Source: Ferruginibacter sp.
Lineage (GTDB): Bacteria > Bacteroidota > Bacteroidia > Chitinophagales > Chitinophagaceae
Assembly (NCBI GenBank): GCA_028288705.1
Contig: JAQBNH010000007.1
Location: 372,001 to 436,000, forward strand
Length of the DNA stretch: 64,000 bases
Reading direction: 5' to 3'
Shown here: positions 43,347-52,311 of the stretch, in pieces
Numbering within the stretch: position 1 is the stretch's first letter
Layout: each line of letters opens with the position of its first letter
The notes under the pieces: model-generated
The model's input: only the letters and a program-made list of their open reading frames with translations
Told to the model about the DNA's origin: nothing
Databases searched by the model: none
Translations under genes and position numbers: made by a program

Positions 43347-45500
43347 CTAGCGAAGCAAGCCAGCCGGCACTTCTTTCTGCAACAAATTCTTGTAAATGAA
43401 TTTTGTTTTTAGGTTTTGAAAATGCAACCCTTTGTTTCCACCCCAGCCGTGACGGCCGCCCGGATACATCATAAACTCAAAATCTTTTTTCTGGTCTTGT
43501 AATTTGCTGATGAGCTGGATACTATTTTGCAAATGCACATTATCGTCGATCACCCCATGAACTATCTGTAATCCGCCTTTATATCTATCTACATAAGACA
43601 GCACAGAGCTTGTTTTATACCCTTCCGGGTTATTCGCCGGCGTTCCCATAAAACGTTCTGTGTAATGAGAATCATACAGCGTCCAGTCGATCACGCTTCC
43701 GCCCGCCATGCCGTATGTAAATACATCCGAGGCGTAAGTGAGTGCATAACTGCTCATATAGCCGCCGTAACTAAAACCAGTGATGGCAACACGTTTCGGG
43801 TCTACGCTGCCGTTAGCGATCAGCCATTTCACCATCGTGCTGTAATCTTTCATTTCCCAGTAACCAAGGTTATGGTACATATAATTCACCCCTTCTTTTC
43901 CAAAATGGCCACTTGCCCGGTGATCCATCGCCACCTGGATCAATCCTTCTTTCGCATAAAATTGTTGGTTGCCACTAATGCCCCATGTATCCATCACAGT
44001 TCCGGCATTTGGTCCGCCGTAAATGGAGATCAGCACCGGGTATTTTTTTGACGGATCCATATTTAAAGGCCAGGTAACGCGCATTGGCAGATCGTATAAA
44101 CCGTCGTCGCTTTTAACGCGGATCAGTTCTGTTTTTGCTAACTGGTAATTACCAAAATCTTCTCCTTTACTATCGCCCAGTTCTTTAATAATCTTTCCTT
44201 TGTTATCAACAAGGCTCATTTTAGTAGGCGTAGCAACGTTATTATAAGCAGTTATGAAATAGCTGCCATCAGGTGACACATTGATCATTCCGTGGTTGAA
44301 ATCACCGAAGCTTAAGCGCTGTAGTTTCTTACCATCGATATTCACACGATAATAATCGCGGTGCGCCGTGTTTTCCCGGCTGCGGGCGGTGAAGTAAACG
44401 ATGCCTTTTTGTTCGTCGACATAATTCACATCGGTAACCGTGTATTTGCCGCTGGTTACGGCATTCAGCAATTTACCATTCATATCATACCGGTAAATAT
44501 GTTTCCATCCGGTGGCGTCGCTCATTAGCAGGAAGCCTTTACCGCTGTTTAAAAAACTAATACGATCATTATCATCCAGGTCGATCCAGGTCTTCTGGGT
44601 TTCTTTATAAAATTCTTTTTTGGCACCAGTTGCCGGGTTTACTTCATAGATCACCAGGTTATCCTGCAGCCTGTTCATCCATTGTACCAATAATGCGGAA
44701 CCGTCGGGCTTCCAGTAAGGCATACCAAAGTACTGATCGTCGTTCGCATGAAAATCGCTCCAGGTTGTAGCGCCGCCATCAGGAGAAACAATACCAACGC
44801 GCACTTCGGGGTTCGGATCGCCTACTTTTGGATAACGCTCCTGTTCTACCAGTCCGTGCTGGCCAGTGCCGTCGGTAATCGTAAATACCGGAACCTTTGT
44901 ATCGTCAGACCTGAAATAAGCAATTTTTTTACTGTCGGGGCTCCACCAAAATGCTTTATGAGCTGTGGCGCGGCCCAGTATCTCTTCCATATACACCCAA
45001 CTGGAATAACCGTTCAGGATCACATCGCTTCCGTCATTCGTTAACCGGGTTTCCTTTTTAGTTGCAATATTTACAGTGTACAAATCATTCAGCTTCGTAT
45101 ACGCGACATAGTTGCCATCCGGGCTAAGCGTTGGGTTTACTTCCGCAAGCGTATCCGTTGTTAATTGAATCTCTTTGTCATCAATCTTAATAAAAAGGTC
45201 TTTAGCTTTTGTGAAAGGCCTCGCTGTAACTTTCACTTTTTCCACTTTCAGGTCTGCTTCTGTTGCTTCTTTTTCAAGACCTGTTTTAGCGTCGAGCAAA
45301 AATGATTTGCCGTTTCTTAGCAGGATCACATGACTGTTGTCGATCCAACGGGTAGCAGTTGGCAGTGGCTGAATTATTCCTTTTAATGCCCCGCCCTTAA
45401 AATACTGGTCATCTGTTAACTGCTTTTGTTGCGCGGTTGCAGTACTGCAGAACGCGAAAAAGGCAAGTGATGCCAGGCTTGTTTTTACAATTTGTATCAT
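43347..45500 (-). CDS. Dipeptidyl peptidase IV-like S9 peptidase
   Basis: A 717-residue exported serine peptidase. The signal peptide MIQIVKTSLASLAFFAFCSTATAQ is followed by a beta-propeller N-terminal domain (about residues 30-470). It carries the double-glutamate motif WVYMEEIL, which in DPP IV holds the substrate N-terminus. The C-terminal alpha/beta hydrolase domain has GFSYGGYM (nucleophile), DDNVH (acid) and GGRHGWGG (His about 684). It removes dipeptides Xaa-Pro or Xaa-Ala from peptides in the periplasm. The gene has a probable -7 box TATCTTGT on the minus strand (45522-45529) about 22 bases upstream of its ATG. Confidence 0.93.
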   Translation of the reverse strand: MIQIVKTSLASLAFFAFCSTATAQQKQLTDDQYFKGGALKGIIQPLPTATRWIDNSHVILLRNGKSFLLDAKTGLEKEATEADLKVEKVKVTARPFTKAKDLFIKIDDKEIQLTTDTLAEVNPTLSPDGNYVAYTKLNDLYTVNIATKKETRLTNDGSDVILNGYSSWVYMEEILGRATAHKAFWWSPDSKKIAYFRSDDTKVPVFTITDGTGQHGLVEQERYPKVGDPNPEVRVGIVSPDGGATTWSDFHANDDQYFGMPYWKPDGSALLVQWMNRLQDNLVIYEVNPATGAKKEFYKETQKTWIDLDDNDRISFLNSGKGFLLMSDATGWKHIYRYDMNGKLLNAVTSGKYTVTDVNYVDEQKGIVYFTARSRENTAHRDYYRVNIDGKKLQRLSFGDFNHGMINVSPDGSYFITAYNNVATPTKMSLVDNKGKIIKELGDSKGEDFGNYQLAKTELIRVKSDDGLYDLPMRVTWPLNMDPSKKYPVLISIYGGPNAGTVMDTWGISGNQQFYAKEGLIQVAMDHRASGHFGKEGVNYMYHNLGYWEMKDYSTMVKWLIANGSVDPKRVAITGFSYGGYMSSYALTYASDVFTYGMAGGSVIDWTLYDSHYTERFMGTPANNPEGYKTSSVLSYVDRYKGGLQIVHGVIDDNVHLQNSIQLISKLQDQKKDFEFMMYPGGRHGWGGNKGLHFQNLKTKFIYKNLLQKEVPAGLLR

Positions 45501-45603
45501 GCTTTATTTTTTATTAGAATTACAAGATAGTTTTTTTGGCCTAACAGGTTCTATCAAATTGATAAGCGGGTAATGAAAAAACAACTGAAATATTTACCGT
45601 CGT

Positions 45604-45633
45604 TTTGCATCATAAAATAATTTCATATCTTCC
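45604..45633 (+). promoter_or_regulatory. Promoter candidate of the ParA-like gene
   Basis: TTTG (45604-45607) and TATCTTCC (45626-45633) are 18 bases apart; the -7 box matches six of eight positions. It lies 27 bases before the ATG. Confidence 0.35.
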
Positions 45634-45659
45634 CTATCCATCAAAATAAACCTTAGGAT

Positions 45660-46403
45660 ATGATCGTGATCGCATTATATAATCTAAAGGGCGGGGTAGG
45701 AAAAACAGCCTCTTGCGTAAATTTTGCTTACCTGGCGGCGAAAGAAGGTTATAAAACTTTATTGTGGGATATTGATCCGCAGGGATCCACTTCTTTTTAT
45801 TATAAAGCCAAACCAAAGACACATCCGGGGATAAAGAAGCTGATCAGCAAAGATGCCAACCTGGAAAATGTGATCATGGCAACGGAATTTGATCACCTCG
45901 ATATTATTCCTGCCGATAATTCGGCCCGCAGTTTTGATGTGATGGTAGAAGAAATGAAAAGCTCTAAAAACCGCCTGAAGTCTGTATTGAAACAATTTGA
46001 TGGGGAATATGATTTCGTGTTTATTGATTGCCCACCGGGATTTTCCGCCCTCAGTGAAAATATTTTCAGTGCCGCCGATATCGTGCTGATGCCAATCATT
46101 CCTACGACGTTATCCGTTCGAACCTATAATATGGTGAAAGATTATTTTAAAGAAAAAGATATTGACAGCAACAAAATGATGTGCTTTTTTACCATGACCG
46201 ACCTGCGCAAGAATATGCATAACGAGATCATGGAACAATTGTATAAAGACAAAAAATTCTTCCAGAATTATATTCCCTATTTATCAGATGTAGAAAAAAT
46301 GGGTATTCACCGGCAGCCAATCGAAGCGTTTGCCCGTAGCAGTTACGCTGCCAATTGTTACCGCGAGTTATGGACAGAAATTACAGAAGGCGTTTTGGAA
46401 TAG
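45660..46403 (+). CDS. Orphan ParA-family ATPase
   Basis: A 247-residue cytoplasmic ATPase. The deviant Walker A KGGVGKTASCVNFAYL at residues 10-25, LLWDIDPQGSTSF and the FIDCPPGFSALSENIF Walker B-like stretch identify a ParA/Soj protein. ParA normally segregates chromosomes or positions complexes with a ParB partner. No ParB or parS site is in this window; a lone ParA beside an esterase is more like a positioning ATPase for another cargo. It has its own weak promoter and the esterase gene begins 51 bases after its stop. Confidence 0.9.
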   Translation: MIVIALYNLKGGVGKTASCVNFAYLAAKEGYKTLLWDIDPQGSTSFYYKAKPKTHPGIKKLISKDANLENVIMATEFDHLDIIPADNSARSFDVMVEEMKSSKNRLKSVLKQFDGEYDFVFIDCPPGFSALSENIFSAADIVLMPIIPTTLSVRTYNMVKDYFKEKDIDSNKMMCFFTMTDLRKNMHNEIMEQLYKDKKFFQNYIPYLSDVEKMGIHRQPIEAFARSSYAANCYRELWTEITEGVLE

Positions 46404-46428
46404 GGCATTGTTTATGGAGTTACATTTA
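46394..46428 (+). promoter_or_regulatory. Promoter candidate of the esterase-like gene
   Basis: TTTG (46394-46397) and TACATTTA (46421-46428; seven of eight) are 23 bases apart, 26 bases upstream of the ATG at 46455. The -33 element lies in the 3' end of the ParA gene. Confidence 0.35.
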
Positions 46429-46454
46429 CAGGGAATACACATAAAATCATTGAT

Positions 46455-47186
46455 ATGAAAAGAGAACTTTCCGGCTGGTTTAGTCCGAACTTACAAAAAG
46501 ATATGCCCATCGCCGGCTACGGTGATTACGGCTTCGCGTTACTGCTCGTTCCTACGGCTGCTGCAGATTACCTGGAATATGAACGCTTCCAATTAATGGA
46601 TGCATTGGCGCCGTACATCAACAGCGGAAAGGTGCGCGTATTTTCGGTGAACAGTATCAACAATGAAAGCTGGCTCAACAACGAGATGCAGGGCGAACAC
46701 AAGGCGATCCGTCAAAACCAGTTTAACCGTTATATTTTTGAAGAAGTGATTCCTTTTATCAAGACAAATACTTCTGCCGAAACACCGGTTATTACATGCG
46801 GTGCCTCTTTTGGGGCTTTACACAGTATGAATTTGTTTTTAAAACGACCTGATCTGATCAATGGTGTAATCGCGATGAGCGGCGTGTATGATCTGACAGA
46901 ATACACAAAAGGCTTTTATGATGACCAGGTATATTTTAATTCGCCTGCTCATTATATCCCAAACCTCAACGATGACTGGTACCTGGATCATATCCGCAGG
47001 AGCAATCATATTCATATCCTTACGGGAAGCGGGGATTATGAGGACCCGCAGGCATCAAAGAATTTTTCCGGCATCCTGTCAAATAAAGGTATCCCGCACG
47101 ACCTGGATGTTTGGGGCGAAGAATGGAAACACGACTGGCCAACATGGCGAGCGATGTTACCGCTCTATCTCGAGACGAAGTTTTAA
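46455..47186 (+). CDS. Putative cytoplasmic esterase (alpha/beta hydrolase)
   Basis: A 243-residue protein without a signal peptide. The alpha/beta hydrolase nucleophile elbow is CGASFGALHSM, with the Ser in a G-x-S-x-G motif; VIAMSGVYDL follows as in the esterase D/tributyrin-esterase-like family. A late aspartate (GSGDYEDP) and histidine (WKHDWPTW) are candidates for the triad. The substrate is unknown. It ends at a bidirectional terminator shared with the large T9SS protein gene. Neighbouring ParA may simply be incidental. Confidence 0.82.
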   Translation: MKRELSGWFSPNLQKDMPIAGYGDYGFALLLVPTAAADYLEYERFQLMDALAPYINSGKVRVFSVNSINNESWLNNEMQGEHKAIRQNQFNRYIFEEVIPFIKTNTSAETPVITCGASFGALHSMNLFLKRPDLINGVIAMSGVYDLTEYTKGFYDDQVYFNSPAHYIPNLNDDWYLDHIRRSNHIHILTGSGDYEDPQASKNFSGILSNKGIPHDLDVWGEEWKHDWPTWRAMLPLYLETKF

Positions 47187-47201
47187 AATATCGGTATATA
47201 A

Positions 47202-47228
47202 AAAAAGGAAGCTAAACGCTTCCTTTTT
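47202..47228. terminator. Bidirectional terminator
   Basis: AAAAAGGAAGC pairs with GCTTCCTTTTT around a five-base loop, between the convergent esterase and large T9SS protein genes. Confidence 0.88.
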
Positions 47229-47246
47229 CATTGGTTGTTTTTGTTG

Positions 47247-50200
47247 CTAGTTTTTAATCAGCTTATGAATTGTTTTTGTGCCTGTTGCCACGTGAACAAT
47301 TTGTAAAATATATGTACCGCCAGGCAGACTGGAAACATTGATGTCTTCCACGATCGAACCTTCTGGTTTTACAACTCTTTTGTAAAATACTCTCTGGCCC
47401 GCTGTATTGGAAATGATAAGTGCGTATTCACCGGAAAGTTTGTTATTCACCTGAACTTTAAATGAACCAACAAAAGGATTTGGATAGACGGACACGCTGT
47501 TTGTGCCTGACTCAAAGATCGTTTCGCCTTTGTACACTTGAGGCTGCGCAACAATTTCCGGCGTTGTTTCCGTCGTCATGCTGCGTCCTGCAGTTGCCGG
47601 CTGTTCAATGATGCTGAAACCTGCGATATAATTCCAAACACCGATCCTGTTCATTACGACCTCTATTTTGCCAGAAGCGTCAGGACTGATCCCTTTAAAG
47701 TTTGCGTAATCATTGATGTTGTTATCTGTACTGATGGTATCTTTTAAATTACCGATCGCATACTCTGTTTTGTTACCTGTGCTTGCACGGCTTGCGTAAA
47801 ATTCCAGGTTGTATACTTTCCCAGGTGTTAGACCTGTTAATGTAACAGTGCGCATGCTCGTGTTTGCCGAATTATAACGTAATACATTTCCTGGTTGTAC
47901 CGTTGCAGAACTGGCATAGTTCGATCCATTATCAACGATCCTGTTATCCCCGCTCAACAATGCTTTTACAGTGCTTGGCGTTCTGTCTTCGTAAAGGAAT
48001 GTTGCGCTGGTAACATTGGCTGCCACATTCCAGTTGTTCCATTTTACATCTGAATAACCATTGGAACCGCCGTAAATATTTACGCGTATAGCCTTCCCTG
48101 TTGTGGTTACCGTTGCCGCATTTACAGTGACCTGAGTTGTGGCTGTTGCAGTTGCCCCTGCGTTATCTGTAACCTGCAATTGGAAATTGTAAACTCCGGC
48201 AACCAGGCCTGTAACTGTTGTTCCGGCTGCAGTTGCAGTAGTAATTGTTCCTGCCGATGGGCCGGAAATTTTGGTCCAGAGGTAAGCAGTGATTGTTCCG
48301 TCGGTATCAGTTCCGGTACCCGTTAAGCTAACTGCGCTTGTTGGTAATGTAATTGTTTGGGCTGAACCCGCGTTCGCTGTTGGAATACTGTTCGACGCGC
48401 CGTTAACTGTAATCTGAACAGTGGCTTTGCCTGTTAAGCCGGTATTGTCTGTGACCGTAAGCTCGAATACATAAACACCCTGTTGCAATCCGCTAACCTG
48501 CGTGGAAGCTGTTGCCGCATTCGCAATAGCTCCTCCGGCCGGACCTGAAGCTTTCACCCATTGGTAAGAAACTACAGTTCCATCAGCATCTGTACCGCTA
48601 CCACTTAAAGTAACCGCACTTACAGGAAGCGTGATACTTTGCGCAGCTCCTGCATTTGCAATCGGCGCAATGGTTGTAGCGCCTCCGCATGACAAAATAT
48701 TATTTGAGCTCGTACTTCCTGCAACGTAAGATTTCAGATAGGTATTCAGCCAGTTTGAAGTTGCGCCTGGAATACAGAAAGTGTTATTATAAACTGATGA
48801 AGGGAAAGAGTTGAAATAATAACCCGCGATGAAAATACCGCCCGCTGTTTTCGGATGATTCACAGCATTGCCATACACGTTCATTGTTTGTTTAGGGTTG
48901 TTATCCGTCGTGATCAGGAAATCACTTGCATAAATTGTTTGCTGACCATTTGCCGTTCCGTCATAACCACAACTATCGAGCGTATTGTTATATACATTGA
49001 TCACGCCATAACCAAATGCTTCGATGCCATTGCCCGGGCCTTTAAATACGGTGTTTCCGTAAATATCACCTGTAGTATTGCTACCCAAAATGATCCCGGC
49101 TTCCTGGCTGCTCATATTGATCATACCATAGTTACGAACAGTATTGTTGAAGATCTTGTTCCCGGCACGTGCGTTACTTAATTGAATTCCATCCCAGTTT
49201 GTCCTTTCCACCAGGCAATTAGAAATTTCTACACTGTCTAACCGGATTGGAACGATCATCGTGTCCTGCCCGTTTGGTTTTGTGCGTGGCACGCCATCCG
49301 GTTGTGTAATACCAACATACATTCCTTCGCCATCGATATCGTGAATCCAGAGATTGGTGAATTTCATATTACTCATGATATAGCCACTCGCTGCCCATGT
49401 TGTCGGATCGTTATAATCAGGATCTTGTTTGCAATACACACCTGTGCTACCACCGCTGGCTTCCACATTGTTTATTTCGATATGATCCGCCATCGTTATA
49501 GCGATTGGCCCGCCAACAACTTTTAAACCGTATTGTGTGGTACCGCCCCAGATTTTAATATGGTGCGACTTTCCTTTGATTCGGAATACTGGAGTGGATA
49601 CGGTCGTCAGTGGCATGATTACCAATGGACGGCAGGCATCACCGCCAACGTTATAAAATTCGATAACGCTATAATTTGTCCCGGTTATTTTAATGGTGTC
49701 ACCGCCTTTCCACAGGCTGCCGTTCGGACGATAGATTTCACCCGGACCGGTTTGGGTCAGCATATAAACTTTTGGCGCAGCGGTATTACAAGTTGTTGTT
49801 CCGCCTTGTTGTGCAGCTGCATTTACGGTAATCTGAACCTGTGCTACAGAACTTGCACCGCTATTATCTTTTGCTGTAAGAGTAAATTTATAAACGCCCT
49901 GTGCTAATCCTGTAATGCTTGTTGATGCCGCTGTTGGATTTACGATTGTGCCTCCGGCAGGGCCTAACAATTTAGCCCACAAGTAAGAAACGATCGTTCC
50001 ATCAGGATCAGATGCGTTACCATTTAAGGTGATGCTATTTACAGGAAGGGTGATAGATGTATTCGGGCCAGCACTTACGATCGGTAACTGGTTTACCGGT
50101 GCCCCGCCATTTACTACAATTTGCATATTGCCCGATCCTGTGGCACCTGCGTTATCTGTTACCGTTAACTTAAATACATAAGTCCCGGGAAGCAAATTCC

Positions 50201-51788
50201 CTGCTGATGTTTCCGGGTAATCGGGGTTGGAAATAGTTGCCGGGGATGGGCCTGAAACCTGGGTCCACGCGTAGGCTGAGATGTTGCCATCGGGATCTGC
50301 TCCACTACCATCCAGGCTGCTATAATTTGTTGGAAGCGTGATGTTTTTATCCGCGCCAGGATTTGCAGTTGGCGCCTGATTTACCAGCGTTGCCGGATTC
50401 ACTGTCACTTGCATATCGTCATACTTTGAGCCACCTGAGTTATCAACTACGGTTAACCGATAGGTATAGGTTCCTGCAACAAGGCTGCTGACTGAAGTTT
50501 GTGCTATTGCCGGATTTGTAATTACTCCTGCAGCAGGTCCTGAGATTTTTGTCCAGGAATAACTGCTGATCGTACCGTCCGAATCTGTAGCAGATCCATC
50601 GAGGCTTACAATACTTACCGGAAGCGTGATCGTTTTATCCTGGCCGGCATTAACCGTTGGTAAAATATTCACTACCAATGCCGGGTTCACCGTAATCTGC
50701 ATGTCATCCGCTTTCGTTCCGCCGGAATTATCAGTAACGGTTAAACGATAAGTGTACGTGCCGGCAACCAGGTTTGAGACGGCTGTTTGCGCGTATGTTG
50801 AATTAGCAATAAGACCTGTTGAGGGGCCAGACACCTGCGTCCATGCATAACCGGTAACTGTTCCGTCTGAATCTGTACCACTTCCATCAAGTGTTGTGCT
50901 GTTAACAGGCAGTGTAATTGTTTTATCCGGACCGGCATTCGCCGTTGGTAATACGTTTGGAGGAGGAAGTGTTACACCCGACATTGACTGTCGCGCCAGC
51001 CATTGGTAAAGGTTTTGCGATACACCGCCGAGGTTAAATATGCCCGGTTGAGCACCACCACCGCCATAAAATGAACTCCAGCAACAATGCCCACCGCCAC
51101 CAAAATTTGTAAGTACATGGATAGCAGAATTTGGTTTTGCCGCGTTCATCCTGTCTACTACACGCTTTGTATCGCGGCCATCAAGTGCTTGTTCAAAACC
51201 AAGATATTTACCGCCCACTGCGGCATAATTATCGAAAAGATTTGGGTAAGGAGAATTATCATCCGGGATCACACCCTCTACTGTAACAACGGCGGCGATC
51301 TGCGAAGCATACGTGTAAGGGCCACCGTAAGGATCGCCCGTTACAAATGTAGTACCGCACCATCCACCATGAGAAAGACCCGTCAGGTATATCCGGTTTA
51401 GATCTACACGGTAACTGCTTTTGATTGTCTGGAGTCGTTGGTTCATCGCAAATTCACTGGGATAACCAGTTGGAGGCTGCAGACTGATCACGATAAATTC
51501 TACCGTGCTGCCATCAACAACTACATTTCCATTCCAGCCCTGCGCGATGTATGCGCCTGGCCCATTGGAAATAACTCTCGAAGCGGTAGTTCCAATTTCA
51601 CCAATCCCCGGAAAAAAAATAATGGTAGGATAATTGGTAGAAGTACTACTGTAACTGGCAGGAAGATGAACATAAGCGTTCCAGCCATTGATCTGAGTGA
51701 GTGTTTGCTGGGCTTTTGCGAGATTGCCCGCCAATAAGAACATAACAATACATAGGGGAGCCCACAGGCGCCGAAGCGTTTTTTTCAT
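47247..51788 (-). CDS. Giant T9SS cargo: esterase, six PKD, beta-helix, sorting domain
   Basis: A 1513-residue secreted protein. After the signal peptide comes an esterase/PHB-depolymerase-like domain (about 25-275, nucleophile in GLSHGG). Four PKD domains (about 281-665) share the pattern AGPDKTITLPV...DGSGTDSDGT...WTQVSGP. A parallel beta-helix (about 670-1040) contains many N-x-V/I-x repeats (GNTVFKGPGNGIEAFGYG). Two more PKD domains follow (to about 1230). A domain shared with the neighbouring giant protein (about 1240-1400, KAIRVNIYGG...WNNWNVA) precedes the T9SS type A C-terminal sorting domain (VYPNPFVGSFKV). Extracellular polysaccharide or ester degradation is likely; substrate unknown. 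Confidence 0.88.
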   Translation of the reverse strand: MKKTLRRLWAPLCIVMFLLAGNLAKAQQTLTQINGWNAYVHLPASYSSTSTNYPTIIFFPGIGEIGTTASRVISNGPGAYIAQGWNGNVVVDGSTVEFIVISLQPPTGYPSEFAMNQRLQTIKSSYRVDLNRIYLTGLSHGGWCGTTFVTGDPYGGPYTYASQIAAVVTVEGVIPDDNSPYPNLFDNYAAVGGKYLGFEQALDGRDTKRVVDRMNAAKPNSAIHVLTNFGGGGHCCWSSFYGGGGAQPGIFNLGGVSQNLYQWLARQSMSGVTLPPPNVLPTANAGPDKTITLPVNSTTLDGSGTDSDGTVTGYAWTQVSGPSTGLIANSTYAQTAVSNLVAGTYTYRLTVTDNSGGTKADDMQITVNPALVVNILPTVNAGQDKTITLPVSIVSLDGSATDSDGTISSYSWTKISGPAAGVITNPAIAQTSVSSLVAGTYTYRLTVVDNSGGSKYDDMQVTVNPATLVNQAPTANPGADKNITLPTNYSSLDGSGADPDGNISAYAWTQVSGPSPATISNPDYPETSAGNLLPGTYVFKLTVTDNAGATGSGNMQIVVNGGAPVNQLPIVSAGPNTSITLPVNSITLNGNASDPDGTIVSYLWAKLLGPAGGTIVNPTAASTSITGLAQGVYKFTLTAKDNSGASSVAQVQITVNAAAQQGGTTTCNTAAPKVYMLTQTGPGEIYRPNGSLWKGGDTIKITGTNYSVIEFYNVGGDACRPLVIMPLTTVSTPVFRIKGKSHHIKIWGGTTQYGLKVVGGPIAITMADHIEINNVEASGGSTGVYCKQDPDYNDPTTWAASGYIMSNMKFTNLWIHDIDGEGMYVGITQPDGVPRTKPNGQDTMIVPIRLDSVEISNCLVERTNWDGIQLSNARAGNKIFNNTVRNYGMINMSSQEAGIILGSNTTGDIYGNTVFKGPGNGIEAFGYGVINVYNNTLDSCGYDGTANGQQTIYASDFLITTDNNPKQTMNVYGNAVNHPKTAGGIFIAGYYFNSFPSSVYNNTFCIPGATSNWLNTYLKSYVAGSTSSNNILSCGGATTIAPIANAGAAQSITLPVSAVTLSGSGTDADGTVVSYQWVKASGPAGGAIANAATASTQVSGLQQGVYVFELTVTDNTGLTGKATVQITVNGASNSIPTANAGSAQTITLPTSAVSLTGTGTDTDGTITAYLWTKISGPSAGTITTATAAGTTVTGLVAGVYNFQLQVTDNAGATATATTQVTVNAATVTTTGKAIRVNIYGGSNGYSDVKWNNWNVAANVTSATFLYEDRTPSTVKALLSGDNRIVDNGSNYASSATVQPGNVLRYNSANTSMRTVTLTGLTPGKVYNLEFYASRASTGNKTEYAIGNLKDTISTDNNINDYANFKGISPDASGKIEVVMNRIGVWNYIAGFSIIEQPATAGRSMTTETTPEIVAQPQVYKGETIFESGTNSVSVYPNPFVGSFKVQVNNKLSGEYALIISNTAGQRVFYKRVVKPEGSIVEDINVSSLPGGTYILQIVHVATGTKTIHKLIKN

Positions 51789-52311
51789 TTACGGTGTTTT
51801 TCTTAAGTATTAGACTTACATTTTAAAATTGCACAAATGATCAGATCTTAGGGAGACGGAGGCTTATAGTTCTCATATAGCAATAGTAGCAGGTTGGCCT
51901 TTCTTTTAAATTTAAGGCCGAAAAATTATTCAATCAAAGTGCTTGGTAAAATGAAACACGGGAAGATTGCTCTTCACAGGATCTCTGGATTTTTTCCACC
52001 GCACATTAACAATAACCGGTCCACGAACGAAATTTTTTCCTGTTGGGTAGTTAATAATATCCTAAACCAACACATGGCAACCCATCATCATAAAATGTTT
52101 CTGGTGCGTCTTTGAACACTCTCTGCTTGTAAAACTCATCTATTCCGATATGATCAAATGTAGCTGTTGATACTATTCATTTGTAGTACAATCAACGGCA
52201 TACATACTTAAAACTTAACTTATTCAAATTAATGCTATTAAGTTCGGCAGCTTCAATTAAACGGCAAATTTTTAGAACTCCATTAACAAAACGTTTAAAA
52301 AAATTTAGCAG
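51789..52311. other. 523-base gap between the two T9SS genes
   Basis: This AT-rich interval carries the upstream region of the 1513-residue gene and the downstream region of the 1539-residue gene, both on the minus strand. A minus-strand TACATTTG (52155-52162) fits the -7 box, but would imply a leader of about 360 bases. I find no clear terminator hairpin and no convincing small ORF; the track's 73-residue plus-strand frame lacks protein-like features. Confidence 0.35.

Noticed and set aside
45660-46403. ParA-like ATPase as part of a plasmid or integrative element
   Set aside because: No ParB, replication, relaxase or attachment-site features nearby, and the surroundings are ordinary chromosomal genes.
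51894-52115. 73-residue plus-strand ORF between the T9SS genes
   Set aside because: No protein-like motif, no start signal, and composition typical of AT-rich spacer.
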